From the NCBI RefSeq assembly GCF_004521985.1, contig NZ_SBHZ01000001.1, positions 186,001 through 250,000 of the forward strand: a stretch of 64,000 bases of DNA, given 5' to 3'. The translations under genes and the position numbers were made by a program. This document shows positions 37,416 through 45,454 of the stretch, piece after piece. Source of the DNA: Ectopseudomonas khazarica. GTDB lineage: Bacteria; Pseudomonadota; Gammaproteobacteria; Pseudomonadales; Pseudomonadaceae. Numbering within the stretch: the stretch's first letter is position 1; each line of letters opens with the position of its first letter. Under the pieces are notes generated by a model. That model did not search any database, was not told the origin of the DNA, and saw only the letters and a program-made list of their open reading frames with translations.

Positions 37416-38479
37416 GCGACGCGTTCTGGCGTGGCAAGCGCGTTTTACTGACAGGGCATACCGGCTTCAAAGGCAGCTGGCTTGCCATGAAACTTAATGC
37501 CTGGGGCGCCCAGGTGACTGGCTATGCATTGCCTCCTGACGCAACGCCCTGCCTTAGCCAGGTCGCTGGAGTCGATGCGCTGATCGACGGCCGTCATGGT
37601 GATCTGCGAGATATTCACGCCCTGCACGCTGTAGTAGACGAGGTGAAACCTGAAATCGTGCTGCATCTGGCTGCGCAGGCACTGGTGCGCCGTGGTTACG
37701 AAGACCCCTTGGGAACCTACTCCAGCAACGTTATGGGCACGCTGAACCTGCTCGAAGCGGTGCGCCAGGTGGGCGGTGTCAGGGCCTGCGTGGTCGTCAC
37801 GACCGACAAGGTCTATGCGAATCAGGAGTGGGCCTGGCCCTATCGTGAGAATGAAGCGCTGGGCGGGCATGATCCTTACAGCAGCAGCAAAGCCTGTTGC
37901 GAGTTGCTGGTACAGTCTTTCGCGGCTTCCTATTTTCCCCCAGCCCGTCATGGCGAGCATGGATTGGCGGTAGCCACTGCCCGTGCCGGAAATGTACTGG
38001 GCGGCGGCGACTTTGCGGCAGACAGACTGGTGCCCGATATTCTTGCCTCATGGGACGCGGGCAGGCCTGTGGTATTACGCTATCCCGATGCAGTACGTCC
38101 TTGGCAGCATGTGCTGGAGCCACTTGCGGGCTATTTGCAGCTCGCACAGGGATTGTACGAACAAGGGACGCTCTTCCAAGGCGCCTGGAACTTTGGACCA
38201 ACAGATGCCGACTGTTGCAGTGTGGCCGAACTGGTCGCCGCTATGAGCCGTCTCTGGCCTGATGCTCCGGGTTTCAGCCTGCAGCCCGTGTCATTGCATG
38301 AAGCCGGCATGCTACGCCTGGACAGCAGCAAGGCCCGGCAATTGTTGGGATGGCGTCCACGGTGGGGGCTTCAGCAGTGTCTGGAGCGAACGCTCGCTTG
38401 GCACCAGGCCTGGAAGCGGGGCGATGAGGTTTGCAGCCTTTCCCTACAACAGATTGCCGAACACTGGGAGACGCAGTGA
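37397..38479 (+). CDS. rfbG: CDP-glucose 4,6-dehydratase
   Basis: A 360-residue short-chain dehydrogenase/reductase-type enzyme producing CDP-4-keto-6-deoxy-D-glucose. It has the Rossmann motif TGHTGFKG (about 16-23), [10 protein letters not shown] and the catalytic YSSSK (YxxxK). ATG at 37397 follows a GGGGAGG ribosome site within the end of rfbF. Family and pathway are clear from pairing with rfbF. Confidence 0.92.
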   Translation: MAGVVLSDAFWRGKRVLLTGHTGFKGSWLAMKLNAWGAQVTGYALPPDATPCLSQVAGVDALIDGRHGDLRDIHALHAVVDEVKPEIVLHLAAQALVRRGYEDPLGTYSSNVMGTLNLLEAVRQVGGVRACVVVTTDKVYANQEWAWPYRENEALGGHDPYSSSKACCELLVQSFAASYFPPARHGEHGLAVATARAGNVLGGGDFAADRLVPDILASWDAGRPVVLRYPDAVRPWQHVLEPLAGYLQLAQGLYEQGTLFQGAWNFGPTDADCCSVAELVAAMSRLWPDAPGFSLQPVSLHEAGMLRLDSSKARQLLGWRPRWGLQQCLERTLAWHQAWKRGDEVCSLSLQQIAEHWETQ

Positions 38480-39036
38480 GCACGTTGCAGTTGATCGACT
38501 TGCCGCTAGCCGGCTTGCAGTTGTTGCATCAGCGAAGCCACGAGGATGATCGAGGACGCTTCACTCGACTGTTCTGCGAGGGTTTTCTGGCTGATAACGG
38601 CGCGGCATTCTCGATTCGCCAGATCAATCATTCCCTGACCCGTGAGCGTGGCACCGTGCGGGGCTTGCACTTCCAGTTTCCGCCTCATGCAGAAAGCAAG
38701 CTGATCAGTTGTTTGCGTGGTTGTGTCTGGGATGTCGTAGTGGATGTGCGTCGAGGCTCTCCGACGTTCCTGAGTTGGCATGCTGAGCTGCTGGAAGAGG
38801 GCAGGGCAACTGCGCTGCTGATTCCTCCAGGATTCGCCCATGGTTTCCAGACCCTGACCAATGATGCCGAGCTGTTGTACCTGCACAGTGCTGACTACGC
38901 CCCTACTCACGAAGGCGGGCTTTCAGTTCATGATGCTCGTTTGGGTATCCGCTGGCCGTTGCCAATTCTCAATCTGTCCGATCGCGACGGCGGGCATCCG
39001 TTGCTCGATGAGCACTTCGAGGGAGTCGAAGTATGA
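38476..39036 (+). CDS. RmlC-like nucleotide-sugar 3,5-epimerase
   Basis: A 186-residue cupin of the dTDP-4-dehydrorhamnose 3,5-epimerase family, with the catalytic-histidine segment RGLHFQ, a lysine in ESKLI, the PPGFAHGFQ strand, the SADYAP tyrosine region and DARLGIRWP. The sequence starts at GTG 38476, overlapping the rfbG stop (GTGA), after a GGGAG site. Since the only 4-keto-6-deoxy sugar made here is CDP-linked, it probably acts at C3 and/or C5 of that CDP sugar rather than on dTDP-sugar; that is inference. Confidence 0.85.
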   Translation: MSTLQLIDLPLAGLQLLHQRSHEDDRGRFTRLFCEGFLADNGAAFSIRQINHSLTRERGTVRGLHFQFPPHAESKLISCLRGCVWDVVVDVRRGSPTFLSWHAELLEEGRATALLIPPGFAHGFQTLTNDAELLYLHSADYAPTHEGGLSVHDARLGIRWPLPILNLSDRDGGHPLLDEHFEGVEV

Positions 39037-40256
39037 AATGTCGTGGCTGCGGTGTGCCGTTGCACCTTTGTTTGATCGATCTCGGGACAGCACCGCCTTC
39101 CAATGCTTATCTCGGTGTCGATCAACTCGATCAGGCCGAGTCCTGGGTGCCTCTGCGGGTGATGGTCTGTGAAGCTTGCTGGTTGGTGCAGACTGAGGAC
39201 TATCGCTCTGCCGATACGTTGTTCGACCCTACCTATGCGTATTTCAGTTCGTACTCGAGCAGTTGGCTCGAGCACGCACGATGTTATGTCGACACGATGA
39301 TCGCGCGTTTCGGTCTGAGTAGAGATAGCTGCGTGGTCGAGATCGCCGCCAACGACGGCTACCTTCTGCAGTATGTTGCCGCTGCAGATATCCCTTGTCT
39401 GGGGGTGGAGCCGACTGCCAGTACCGCTGCCGTGGCTCGAGCGCGAGGTCTGGAGATACGCGAGCGTTTCTTCGGCGTCGGTGTCGCCGATGAGCTGCGA
39501 GCTCAGGGTTGGGCTGCTGACCTGATGGTGGCCAACAACGTCCTTGCGCATGTGCCGGACATCAACGATTTTCTGCAGGGTTTTTCCCGGCTATTGAAGG
39601 CGAATGGTGTGGTTACGTTCGAGTTTCCGCATCTGCTCAAGCTGATAGAGAGTCATCAGTTCGATACGCTTTACCATGAGCATTACTCTTACCTCTCTCT
39701 GTTGTCTGTACAGCTGTTGTGTCAGCGCAATGGACTGTCCATCTTCGACGTTGAAGAACTGCCTACGCACGGGGGGTCATTACGCGTTTTTGCGCAGCGT
39801 GACTCGGCTGATCGCCTACCTAGCGAGGCCGTGGGCGCTCTGATGCAGTGTGAGCGAGACGCTGGAATGACGCATGCCGATTACTACGCCACCCTCGCCC
39901 CGGCGGCACAACGCATCAAGCACGATCTGCTCCGCTTCCTTCTGCAATGTCAAAAGGAGGGCAAGCGTGTGGCTGCCTATGGTGCCGCTGCGAAGGGCAA
40001 TACGCTGCTTAACTACGCGGGCGTGCGAGAGGATCTGCTGTCCTGGGTCGCCGACATCAGCCCACACAAGCAGGGTAAGTTTCTTCCGGGCAGCCGTATT
40101 CCCATTGTCTCTCCTGAGCGGATAAATGATGAGCAGCCCGACTACCTGGTGATTCTACCCTGGAATCTGCTGGACGAAGTCATGCATCAGCAGGCTGGCA
40201 TACGCGACTGGGGGGGGCGATTTGTCGTCGCGATTCCGGAGCTGCGCATTCTATGA
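39033..40256 (+). CDS. sugar C-methyltransferase (zinc-ribbon, TylCIII/NovU-type)
   Basis: A 407-residue SAM-dependent methyltransferase with three parts: an N-terminal zinc-binding region with CRGC (3-6) and a later CEAC, a SAM domain with EIAANDGYLLQY (about 102-113), and the C-terminal domain with AAYGAAAKGNTLLN seen in nucleotide-sugar C-methyltransferases. These enzymes add a methyl branch, commonly at C3 next to a 4-keto group. It overlaps the epimerase stop by 4 nt. It should act on the 4-keto intermediate before transamination, predicting a branched sugar. Confidence 0.85.
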   Translation: MKCRGCGVPLHLCLIDLGTAPPSNAYLGVDQLDQAESWVPLRVMVCEACWLVQTEDYRSADTLFDPTYAYFSSYSSSWLEHARCYVDTMIARFGLSRDSCVVEIAANDGYLLQYVAAADIPCLGVEPTASTAAVARARGLEIRERFFGVGVADELRAQGWAADLMVANNVLAHVPDINDFLQGFSRLLKANGVVTFEFPHLLKLIESHQFDTLYHEHYSYLSLLSVQLLCQRNGLSIFDVEELPTHGGSLRVFAQRDSADRLPSEAVGALMQCERDAGMTHADYYATLAPAAQRIKHDLLRFLLQCQKEGKRVAAYGAAAKGNTLLNYAGVREDLLSWVADISPHKQGKFLPGSRIPIVSPERINDEQPDYLVILPWNLLDEVMHQQAGIRDWGGRFVVAIPELRIL

Positions 40257-41383
40257 AGCGAATCCACTACACCAAGCCCAGCGTCGGTGAGCTTGAGCTC
40301 GACTACGTTACCGATGCGGTACGCAATGGTTGGGGGGAATGCTGTTACGACTATATCCACCGTTTGCAAAAGGATTTTGCCGGTTATCTGGGGGTAGATC
40401 ATGCGGTCGCCACGTCCAGTTGTACGGGGGCGCTGCATCTTGGGCTGCGTGCACTAGGCATCGGTCCAGGGGACGAAGTCATCCTTGCCGATATCAACTG
40501 GATCGCTTCCGCAGCGCCGATTCTCTACGTTGGGGCGACCCCTGTCGTCGTCGATATACTTGCGGACTGCTGGTGCCTGGACCCCGATGCCGTGCGTGCG
40601 GCCATCACTCCGCGAACACGGGCTATCCTCGCGGTACACCTGTACGGCAATCTGGCCGCGCTGGAGGCGCTACAGGCCATTGCCGATGCCCATGGGTTGG
40701 CGTTGATCGAAGATGCGGCCGAAGCATTGGGCTCGATCTACAAAGGGCACATGGCTGGCAGTCTCTCGACCTTTTCGGTGTTCTCCTTTCATGGCACCAA
40801 GGTCATGACCACAGGGGAAGGTGGCATGCTCGCCACCGACGATGCTGAACTGGCGCGACGGGTGGAGCAGTTGAACAACCATGGACGTGCAGCGGGCGAT
40901 ATGCGCCAGTTCTGGCCTTCTGAGTTGGGGCACAAGTACAAGATGTCGAACCTGCAGGCCGCCCTGGGTTGTGCTCAACTGGAACGCATTGAGGAGCTGG
41001 TGCAGCGTAAACGGGAGATTTTTGCCCGCTATCAGCATCAGCTGACAGCAGCGCTGCCGGGGGTATACATGAATCCGGAACCCGAGGGATGCCGCAACAG
41101 TTACTGGATGCCCACGCTGGTGCTGCCGTCGAATAGTCCAGTGGCCATGCCAGCGGTGCTCGAACGAATGCGTCAGGCAGGTATTGATGCCCGAATCTTC
41201 TTCCAGCCGCTCAGCGATACGCCGGTCTTTGCCGGTCTGGACAACCGGAAGACGCCGGTCGCACACGACCTCGCCACGCGCTCGTTTAACCTGCCCAGTT
41301 ACCACGACTTGAGCGTGGAGGATCAGCAGTATGTCATCGCCACAGTTGTGGCTGCCGTGCGTGCCGAAGGGGAGAATGCATGA
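40253..41383 (+). CDS. PLP-dependent sugar aminotransferase (DegT/DnrJ/EryC1 family)
   Basis: A 376-residue aminotransferase. The PLP-binding lysine is K183 in FSFHGTKVMTTGEGG; retention of lysine here excludes the RfbH-type 3-dehydratase used in 3,6-dideoxyhexose pathways, where histidine replaces it. EDAAEALGS carries the PLP-contacting aspartate. It likely converts the 4-keto group to a 4-amino group, as in perosamine/viosamine synthases, giving a CDP-4-amino-4,6-dideoxyhexose. It overlaps the methyltransferase stop by 4 nt. Confidence 0.88.
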   Translation: MKRIHYTKPSVGELELDYVTDAVRNGWGECCYDYIHRLQKDFAGYLGVDHAVATSSCTGALHLGLRALGIGPGDEVILADINWIASAAPILYVGATPVVVDILADCWCLDPDAVRAAITPRTRAILAVHLYGNLAALEALQAIADAHGLALIEDAAEALGSIYKGHMAGSLSTFSVFSFHGTKVMTTGEGGMLATDDAELARRVEQLNNHGRAAGDMRQFWPSELGHKYKMSNLQAALGCAQLERIEELVQRKREIFARYQHQLTAALPGVYMNPEPEGCRNSYWMPTLVLPSNSPVAMPAVLERMRQAGIDARIFFQPLSDTPVFAGLDNRKTPVAHDLATRSFNLPSYHDLSVEDQQYVIATVVAAVRAEGENA

Positions 41384-42237
41384 TGTCCCGGCTCTTGCTG
41401 AGCGACAGTCAGCGTCAAACCTTCGAGCGAGATGGCGTACTGGTGATTCCCGGGTTCTACGACCTTGAGCGTGACATTCTTCCGATTCAGCGTGGGATCT
41501 ACGACATCATCGGTCTGGTACTGGACAAGTATCGTCTGGCTGTCGAGCGTGCACCGTTCTCCGCCGCCACCTTCGACAGTGGTTACCAGGATTTGATTGC
41601 GGCCAATCGGTCGTACGGTGGTGAAGTCTACGATGCGGTCAAACAGATTCCAGCTTTCGTCCGCCTAGTCGTCAACCAGAGGCATGACCAACTGCTCTGT
41701 GAGCTGCGCGGGCCTTCTGCGATCCCTGGTGTGGCTGCAGGTGGATACGGCATTCGTATCGACAATCCAGGGGAGGACCGTTTCCGAGCGCACTGGCACC
41801 AGGAATACCCGGCTCAGTTGCGTAGCCTAGACGGCTTGGTCTACTGGAGCCCGCTGCTCGTCGTGAGTGAGGAAATGGGACCGGTACGATTCTGCCTGGG
41901 CTCTCATCACCTGGGTCCGGTTGCGGTGACCAGCAAAGAGGAGGACGGGCGTAGCGCTGCCTATGCACTGGTTCTGCACCAAGAACAGAAGTGCATTGCA
42001 CCTTTCACCCAGATCGCCCCGCTGACTTCACCAGGGGATCTGGTCGTGGTGGACTTTCTCGTACTGCATGCCTCTGGCTACAACCGGGCACAACGTTCGC
42101 GCTGGTCGATGCAGCTGCGTTACTTCAATTTCAGTGAACCCACTGGGCGAGCCCACGGTTGGAAGGGTTCTTATGCTGCTGGAGTGGATTTTCGCGACGT
42201 CCATCCGGAGCTTTTCACAAAGCAGGAGGGGGAATGA
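41380..42237 (+). CDS. phytanoyl-CoA dioxygenase (PhyH) family oxygenase
   Basis: A 285-residue Fe(II)/2-oxoglutarate dioxygenase candidate. The metal triad can be read as H140-x-E142 (within HWHQEYP) and H230 (within LVLHASGYN), with a downstream arginine in RSRW for the 2-oxoglutarate carboxylate. HxE rather than the commoner HxD is notable. The family hydroxylates small molecules. Placed inside the sugar-modifying run and overlapping both neighbours, it probably hydroxylates the sugar or its N-acyl group; the substrate is unknown. Confidence 0.78.
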   Translation: MMSRLLLSDSQRQTFERDGVLVIPGFYDLERDILPIQRGIYDIIGLVLDKYRLAVERAPFSAATFDSGYQDLIAANRSYGGEVYDAVKQIPAFVRLVVNQRHDQLLCELRGPSAIPGVAAGGYGIRIDNPGEDRFRAHWHQEYPAQLRSLDGLVYWSPLLVVSEEMGPVRFCLGSHHLGPVAVTSKEEDGRSAAYALVLHQEQKCIAPFTQIAPLTSPGDLVVVDFLVLHASGYNRAQRSRWSMQLRYFNFSEPTGRAHGWKGSYAAGVDFRDVHPELFTKQEGE

Positions 42238-43397
42238 CTCTGACCCGTTGCCAGGTATGTGGGGGCACTGATCTGGATCTGCTCTACGAGATGAGGTCTG
42301 GATTGGCGCTCACCTCCCTTGGCGAGACCTATCCCGCCTCTACGCGCGTGTGGGCATGCGTCGACTGCTCTCACCTGCAGACCGACGAGATGGAGCAGGT
42401 CGAGCAATACTATTCCGAGCAGTACAACATCCTCTCCGACAGCGAGGAGGAAGATCAGATCTACGAGGTGCGCGATGGCAAACCGCTGTATCGTACCGAA
42501 CACCAGTTACGAGTACTGCTGGACAAGCTGCCACTGCCAGCAGGGGCGCGAGTGCTGGACTATGGTTGCGCCAAGAGTTCGACCATGCAGGCGTTGCTCA
42601 GGGTGCGTGGCGACCTGCAGGTCCATCTATTCGACGTGAGTGACAACTATCGTCGGTTCTGGGAGCGCTTTTTACCTGAGGAGCGCTGTGCGACCTTCGA
42701 GCCACAGAGGCAATGGATCGACAGCTTCGATTTGGTGACGTCTTTCTTCGCCCTTGAGCACATCGTCAAGCCATTGGATGCTCTCCAGGCGATCTTCCGC
42801 CAGGTGCGCCCGGGTGGGCACTTCTACTGCGTCGTGCCGGACGTCGAGTCCAACATTGCCGATTTCATCGTTGTGGATCACGTCAACCATTTCACTGAGC
42901 TGTCCCTTGCGTATCTCCTGCAGCAGTCCGGTTTCGAGGTGGAGGTGATTGATCGTTCCAGCCATCGTGGTGCATTCGTCGTGCTGGCCCGGCGTCCTCT
43001 TTCTGTGCTGCCTCAGGTCGAGCCTGAGGCGGAGAGGGTGGCGGTCCAGCTCCAAGCGTTACGCAGTATCGCCGCGTTCTGGCAGGGGGCAGTTGATCGC
43101 GTTACATCGTTTGTCGCCGAGCAGGCGCCGGATCGACCTCTGGCCGTTTATGGGGCTGGTTTCTATGGTTCGTTCTTGACTGCTTGCCTCGGTGGTGCAG
43201 ACAGGATCAGTTGCTTCGTCGATCAGAACCCCTTCCTCCAGGGGCGAACCCTATTCGGTAAGCCCGTAGTGGCGCCGGCAGACCTCTCACCGCTGATCGA
43301 TACCCTGCTGGTGGGGCTCAATCCTGCCCATGCGGAGCGGATCATCGCCGAGATTCCAGCATTTCATTCGCGCGCGCTGCGCTGCTTCTTTCTTTGA
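42234..43397 (+). CDS. zinc-ribbon SAM methyltransferase, second of the island
   Basis: A 387-residue methyltransferase. The N-terminus has CQVCGG (about 6-11) and CVDCSHLQ (about 42-49), a zinc ribbon; SAM motif I is VLDYGCAKSS (about 104-113); a C-terminal Rossmann-like part has VYGAGFYGSFL. It resembles the C-methyltransferase at 39033-40256 in layout but is clearly diverged. It may methylate O, N or C of the modified hexose or of its acyl side chain. ATG at 42234 overlaps the dioxygenase stop and follows AGGAGGGGGA. Confidence 0.8.
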   Translation: MTLTRCQVCGGTDLDLLYEMRSGLALTSLGETYPASTRVWACVDCSHLQTDEMEQVEQYYSEQYNILSDSEEEDQIYEVRDGKPLYRTEHQLRVLLDKLPLPAGARVLDYGCAKSSTMQALLRVRGDLQVHLFDVSDNYRRFWERFLPEERCATFEPQRQWIDSFDLVTSFFALEHIVKPLDALQAIFRQVRPGGHFYCVVPDVESNIADFIVVDHVNHFTELSLAYLLQQSGFEVEVIDRSSHRGAFVVLARRPLSVLPQVEPEAERVAVQLQALRSIAAFWQGAVDRVTSFVAEQAPDRPLAVYGAGFYGSFLTACLGGADRISCFVDQNPFLQGRTLFGKPVVAPADLSPLIDTLLVGLNPAHAERIIAEIPAFHSRALRCFFL

Positions 43398-43404
43398 GGT
43401 TCCA

Positions 43405-43917
43405 ATGCTTGAAGGACAAGGTATCGAGTTGCGTGCTTGGCGAGAGAGCGATCTGAATACGCTCTGCGCGCTGCGCAACGATCTGGCATTGCAGGATTTA
43501 CTGCTGACCCAGGCGCGACCCGGTTCGCTGGAGCGGGTGCGGCGCTGGCTCGTCGACAAGAGTGACCAGGAACAGGTGTTGTTCTTCGTGGTCGGCAGGC
43601 AAGGGACGGGCCAGTGCCTGGGCTATATCCAATTGGTGAACCTCCGGGTACTGCACGGTACTGCCGAGCTGGGCATCTGCTTGGCGCCGGAGGCACAGGG
43701 TAAGGGGGTCGGACGCGCAGCACTGCAACTGCTGGAAAACTATGCGCAGCAAGTGTTCGCCTTGCGCAAGATCGTCCTGCAGGTTCTGGCGGAGCAGGGT
43801 GCGGCCGAGTTCTATCGACGGGTCGGTTACCGGGAGGTTGGGTGTCTGCAAGCCCACGTATTCCAGAATGGCCAGTACCGTGACGTACTCGTCATGGAGA
43901 GGCTCCTCGAACCATGA
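43405..43917 (+). CDS. GNAT-family N-acetyltransferase, sugar N-acyltransferase candidate
   Basis: A 170-residue GNAT protein of the RimJ/RimL-PseH type, with ELRAWRESDL at the start, ELGICLAPEAQGKGVGRAAL (acetyl-CoA pyrophosphate loop, about 95-115) and EFYRRVGYREVG near the end. After the aminotransferase in the same run, its likely task is to acylate the 4-amino group of the sugar. ATG at 43405 with a GAGG site is chosen over an upstream open frame. A ribosomal-protein acetyltransferase is unlikely in this context. Confidence 0.82.
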   Translation: MLEGQGIELRAWRESDLNTLCALRNDLALQDLLLTQARPGSLERVRRWLVDKSDQEQVLFFVVGRQGTGQCLGYIQLVNLRVLHGTAELGICLAPEAQGKGVGRAALQLLENYAQQVFALRKIVLQVLAEQGAAEFYRRVGYREVGCLQAHVFQNGQYRDVLVMERLLEP

Positions 43918-44633
43918 AGGTGGTGATTTCCCAGGCCATGTTCTTTCCCTGGCCGGGCTTCCTTGAGCAACTGTGCCTGGCCGATGTGTTCGTTCATTAC
44001 AATGACGTGCAGTTCTCCAAGGGCAGCTTTGCCAATCGTGTGCAGGTCAAGACCTCTGCGGGGGTTAGATGGCTCACGGCGCCGCTGTCTGGTCTGGAGT
44101 TGGGGCAGCGCATCGAGGACGTGCGCCTGGATACGCGTACTGACTGGCGTGCACGGCACCAGGAACTCATGCGTCAGGCGTATGCCGTCGCCCCCTATCG
44201 CGACGATATGCTGGCGTTGCTGGCAGACGTCTATGCCAGCCGATGCGAAACCGTCGCTAGCCTGAGTGACCGCTCACTGAAAGCCCTGTGCGATTACTTC
44301 GCCATCGGAAGCCGGACTCGCTTCATGCATGTTGGGGACCTGGGGATTGGTGGGGTTGGCAGCCAGCGCGTGCTGGATATTGTCCTGGCGCTTGGCGGCG
44401 ATACTTATATAACAGGACTTGGCGCCCGCAATTACCTTGATCATCGAGCCTTCGAGCGCGCCGGGATCGAGGTGCGTTATATGAATTACAGCAAGACGCC
44501 CTATGCACAGTTGCATGGTGCTTTCACCCCCTTCGTGTCCAGTCTCGATCTACTCGCCAATTGTGGCCGAGAGGGCAACGGGCTGATTCAACCCAGTACA
44601 GTATCCTGGCGGGAGTTCCTTGAAAATGAATGA
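43914..44633 (+). CDS. WbqC-like family protein
   Basis: A 239-residue member of the WbqC family (DUF in many O-antigen and flagellar glycan loci), with the typical opening VVISQAMFFPWPGFLEQ and the HYNDVQFSKGSFANRVQVK stretch divided by conserved aromatic residues. Biochemical function of the family is not established to my knowledge; an amino-sugar acyl or amino-acid transfer role has been suggested by context only. It overlaps the acetyltransferase stop by 4 nt and the next gene by 8 nt. Confidence 0.8.
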   Translation: MKVVISQAMFFPWPGFLEQLCLADVFVHYNDVQFSKGSFANRVQVKTSAGVRWLTAPLSGLELGQRIEDVRLDTRTDWRARHQELMRQAYAVAPYRDDMLALLADVYASRCETVASLSDRSLKALCDYFAIGSRTRFMHVGDLGIGGVGSQRVLDIVLALGGDTYITGLGARNYLDHRAFERAGIEVRYMNYSKTPYAQLHGAFTPFVSSLDLLANCGREGNGLIQPSTVSWREFLENE

Positions 44634-45363
44634 GCTAGAGCGTTTTGCGGCCGAGGTAGAGGCCAATATCGAGGGGTTGCACAACGATCATGATGTGCAG
44701 GCGCTCTCGCGTATCTGGCTACGTGAGATTACCCGGCACAAGTACGCCTACAACTTCCGCTGGATGGGACGGCCGATCATCCAGTTCCCGCAGGACATGA
44801 TGGCGATGCAGGAACTGATCTGGCAGATCAAACCGGATCTGATTATCGAAACCGGTATCGCCCATGGTGGTTCGGCGCTCTATTACGCTTCCTTGCTGGA
44901 ATTGGTCGGTGGTGATGGCTATGTCCTGGGGATCGATATCGACATTCGCGAACACAACCGTGCGGAAATCGAGAGCCATCCCATGAGCAAGCGTCTGAAG
45001 ATGATCCAGGGATCGTCCATTGATTCCGAAACGGTTCGCCAGGTCGCAAGTCATGCGCGTGACAAAGAGCGTGTGCTGGTCATTCTCGATTCCAACCATA
45101 CTCATGATCACGTACTTGAGGAGCTGCGTGCATACTCCCCGTTCGTAACGTCGGGCAGTTATCTCGTGGTGTACGACACTTTGATCGAGGACATGCCTGA
45201 GGACTTGCAATCGTCAGATCGACCGTGGGGGTTGGGCAACAATCCGAAAACAGCTGTCAGAGAGTTTCTTAAGGAAAATGACCGATTCGAGGTGGATCAA
45301 CGTCTGGTCAATAAGCTGCTCATCACCGTTGCGCCAGAGGGCTATCTGCGCTGTGTAGGTTGA
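44626..45363 (+). CDS. CmcI-like (cephalosporin hydroxylase family) protein
   Basis: A 245-residue protein of the CmcI family, which has a SAM-methyltransferase fold: ETGIAHGGSALYYA (about 77-90) resembles motif I, GIDIDI is the acidic strand end, and ILDSNHTHDHV a metal-site-like segment. Members occur in polysaccharide and glycosylation loci and probably methylate rather than hydroxylate. ATG at 44626 overlaps the WbqC-like stop; the TTG two codons earlier is less likely. With two other methyltransferases in the island it suggests heavy methylation of the glycan. Confidence 0.78.
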   Translation: MNELERFAAEVEANIEGLHNDHDVQALSRIWLREITRHKYAYNFRWMGRPIIQFPQDMMAMQELIWQIKPDLIIETGIAHGGSALYYASLLELVGGDGYVLGIDIDIREHNRAEIESHPMSKRLKMIQGSSIDSETVRQVASHARDKERVLVILDSNHTHDHVLEELRAYSPFVTSGSYLVVYDTLIEDMPEDLQSSDRPWGLGNNPKTAVREFLKENDRFEVDQRLVNKLLITVAPEGYLRCVG

Positions 45364-45454
45364 TACGTTTGGCGAGAGAGTGCCATCAAGCATTTCGCCA
45401 GCAGACCGACAGTGTCTTGCGGCGTACATCACTATTGCGGTTGCGGGGAAGCCC

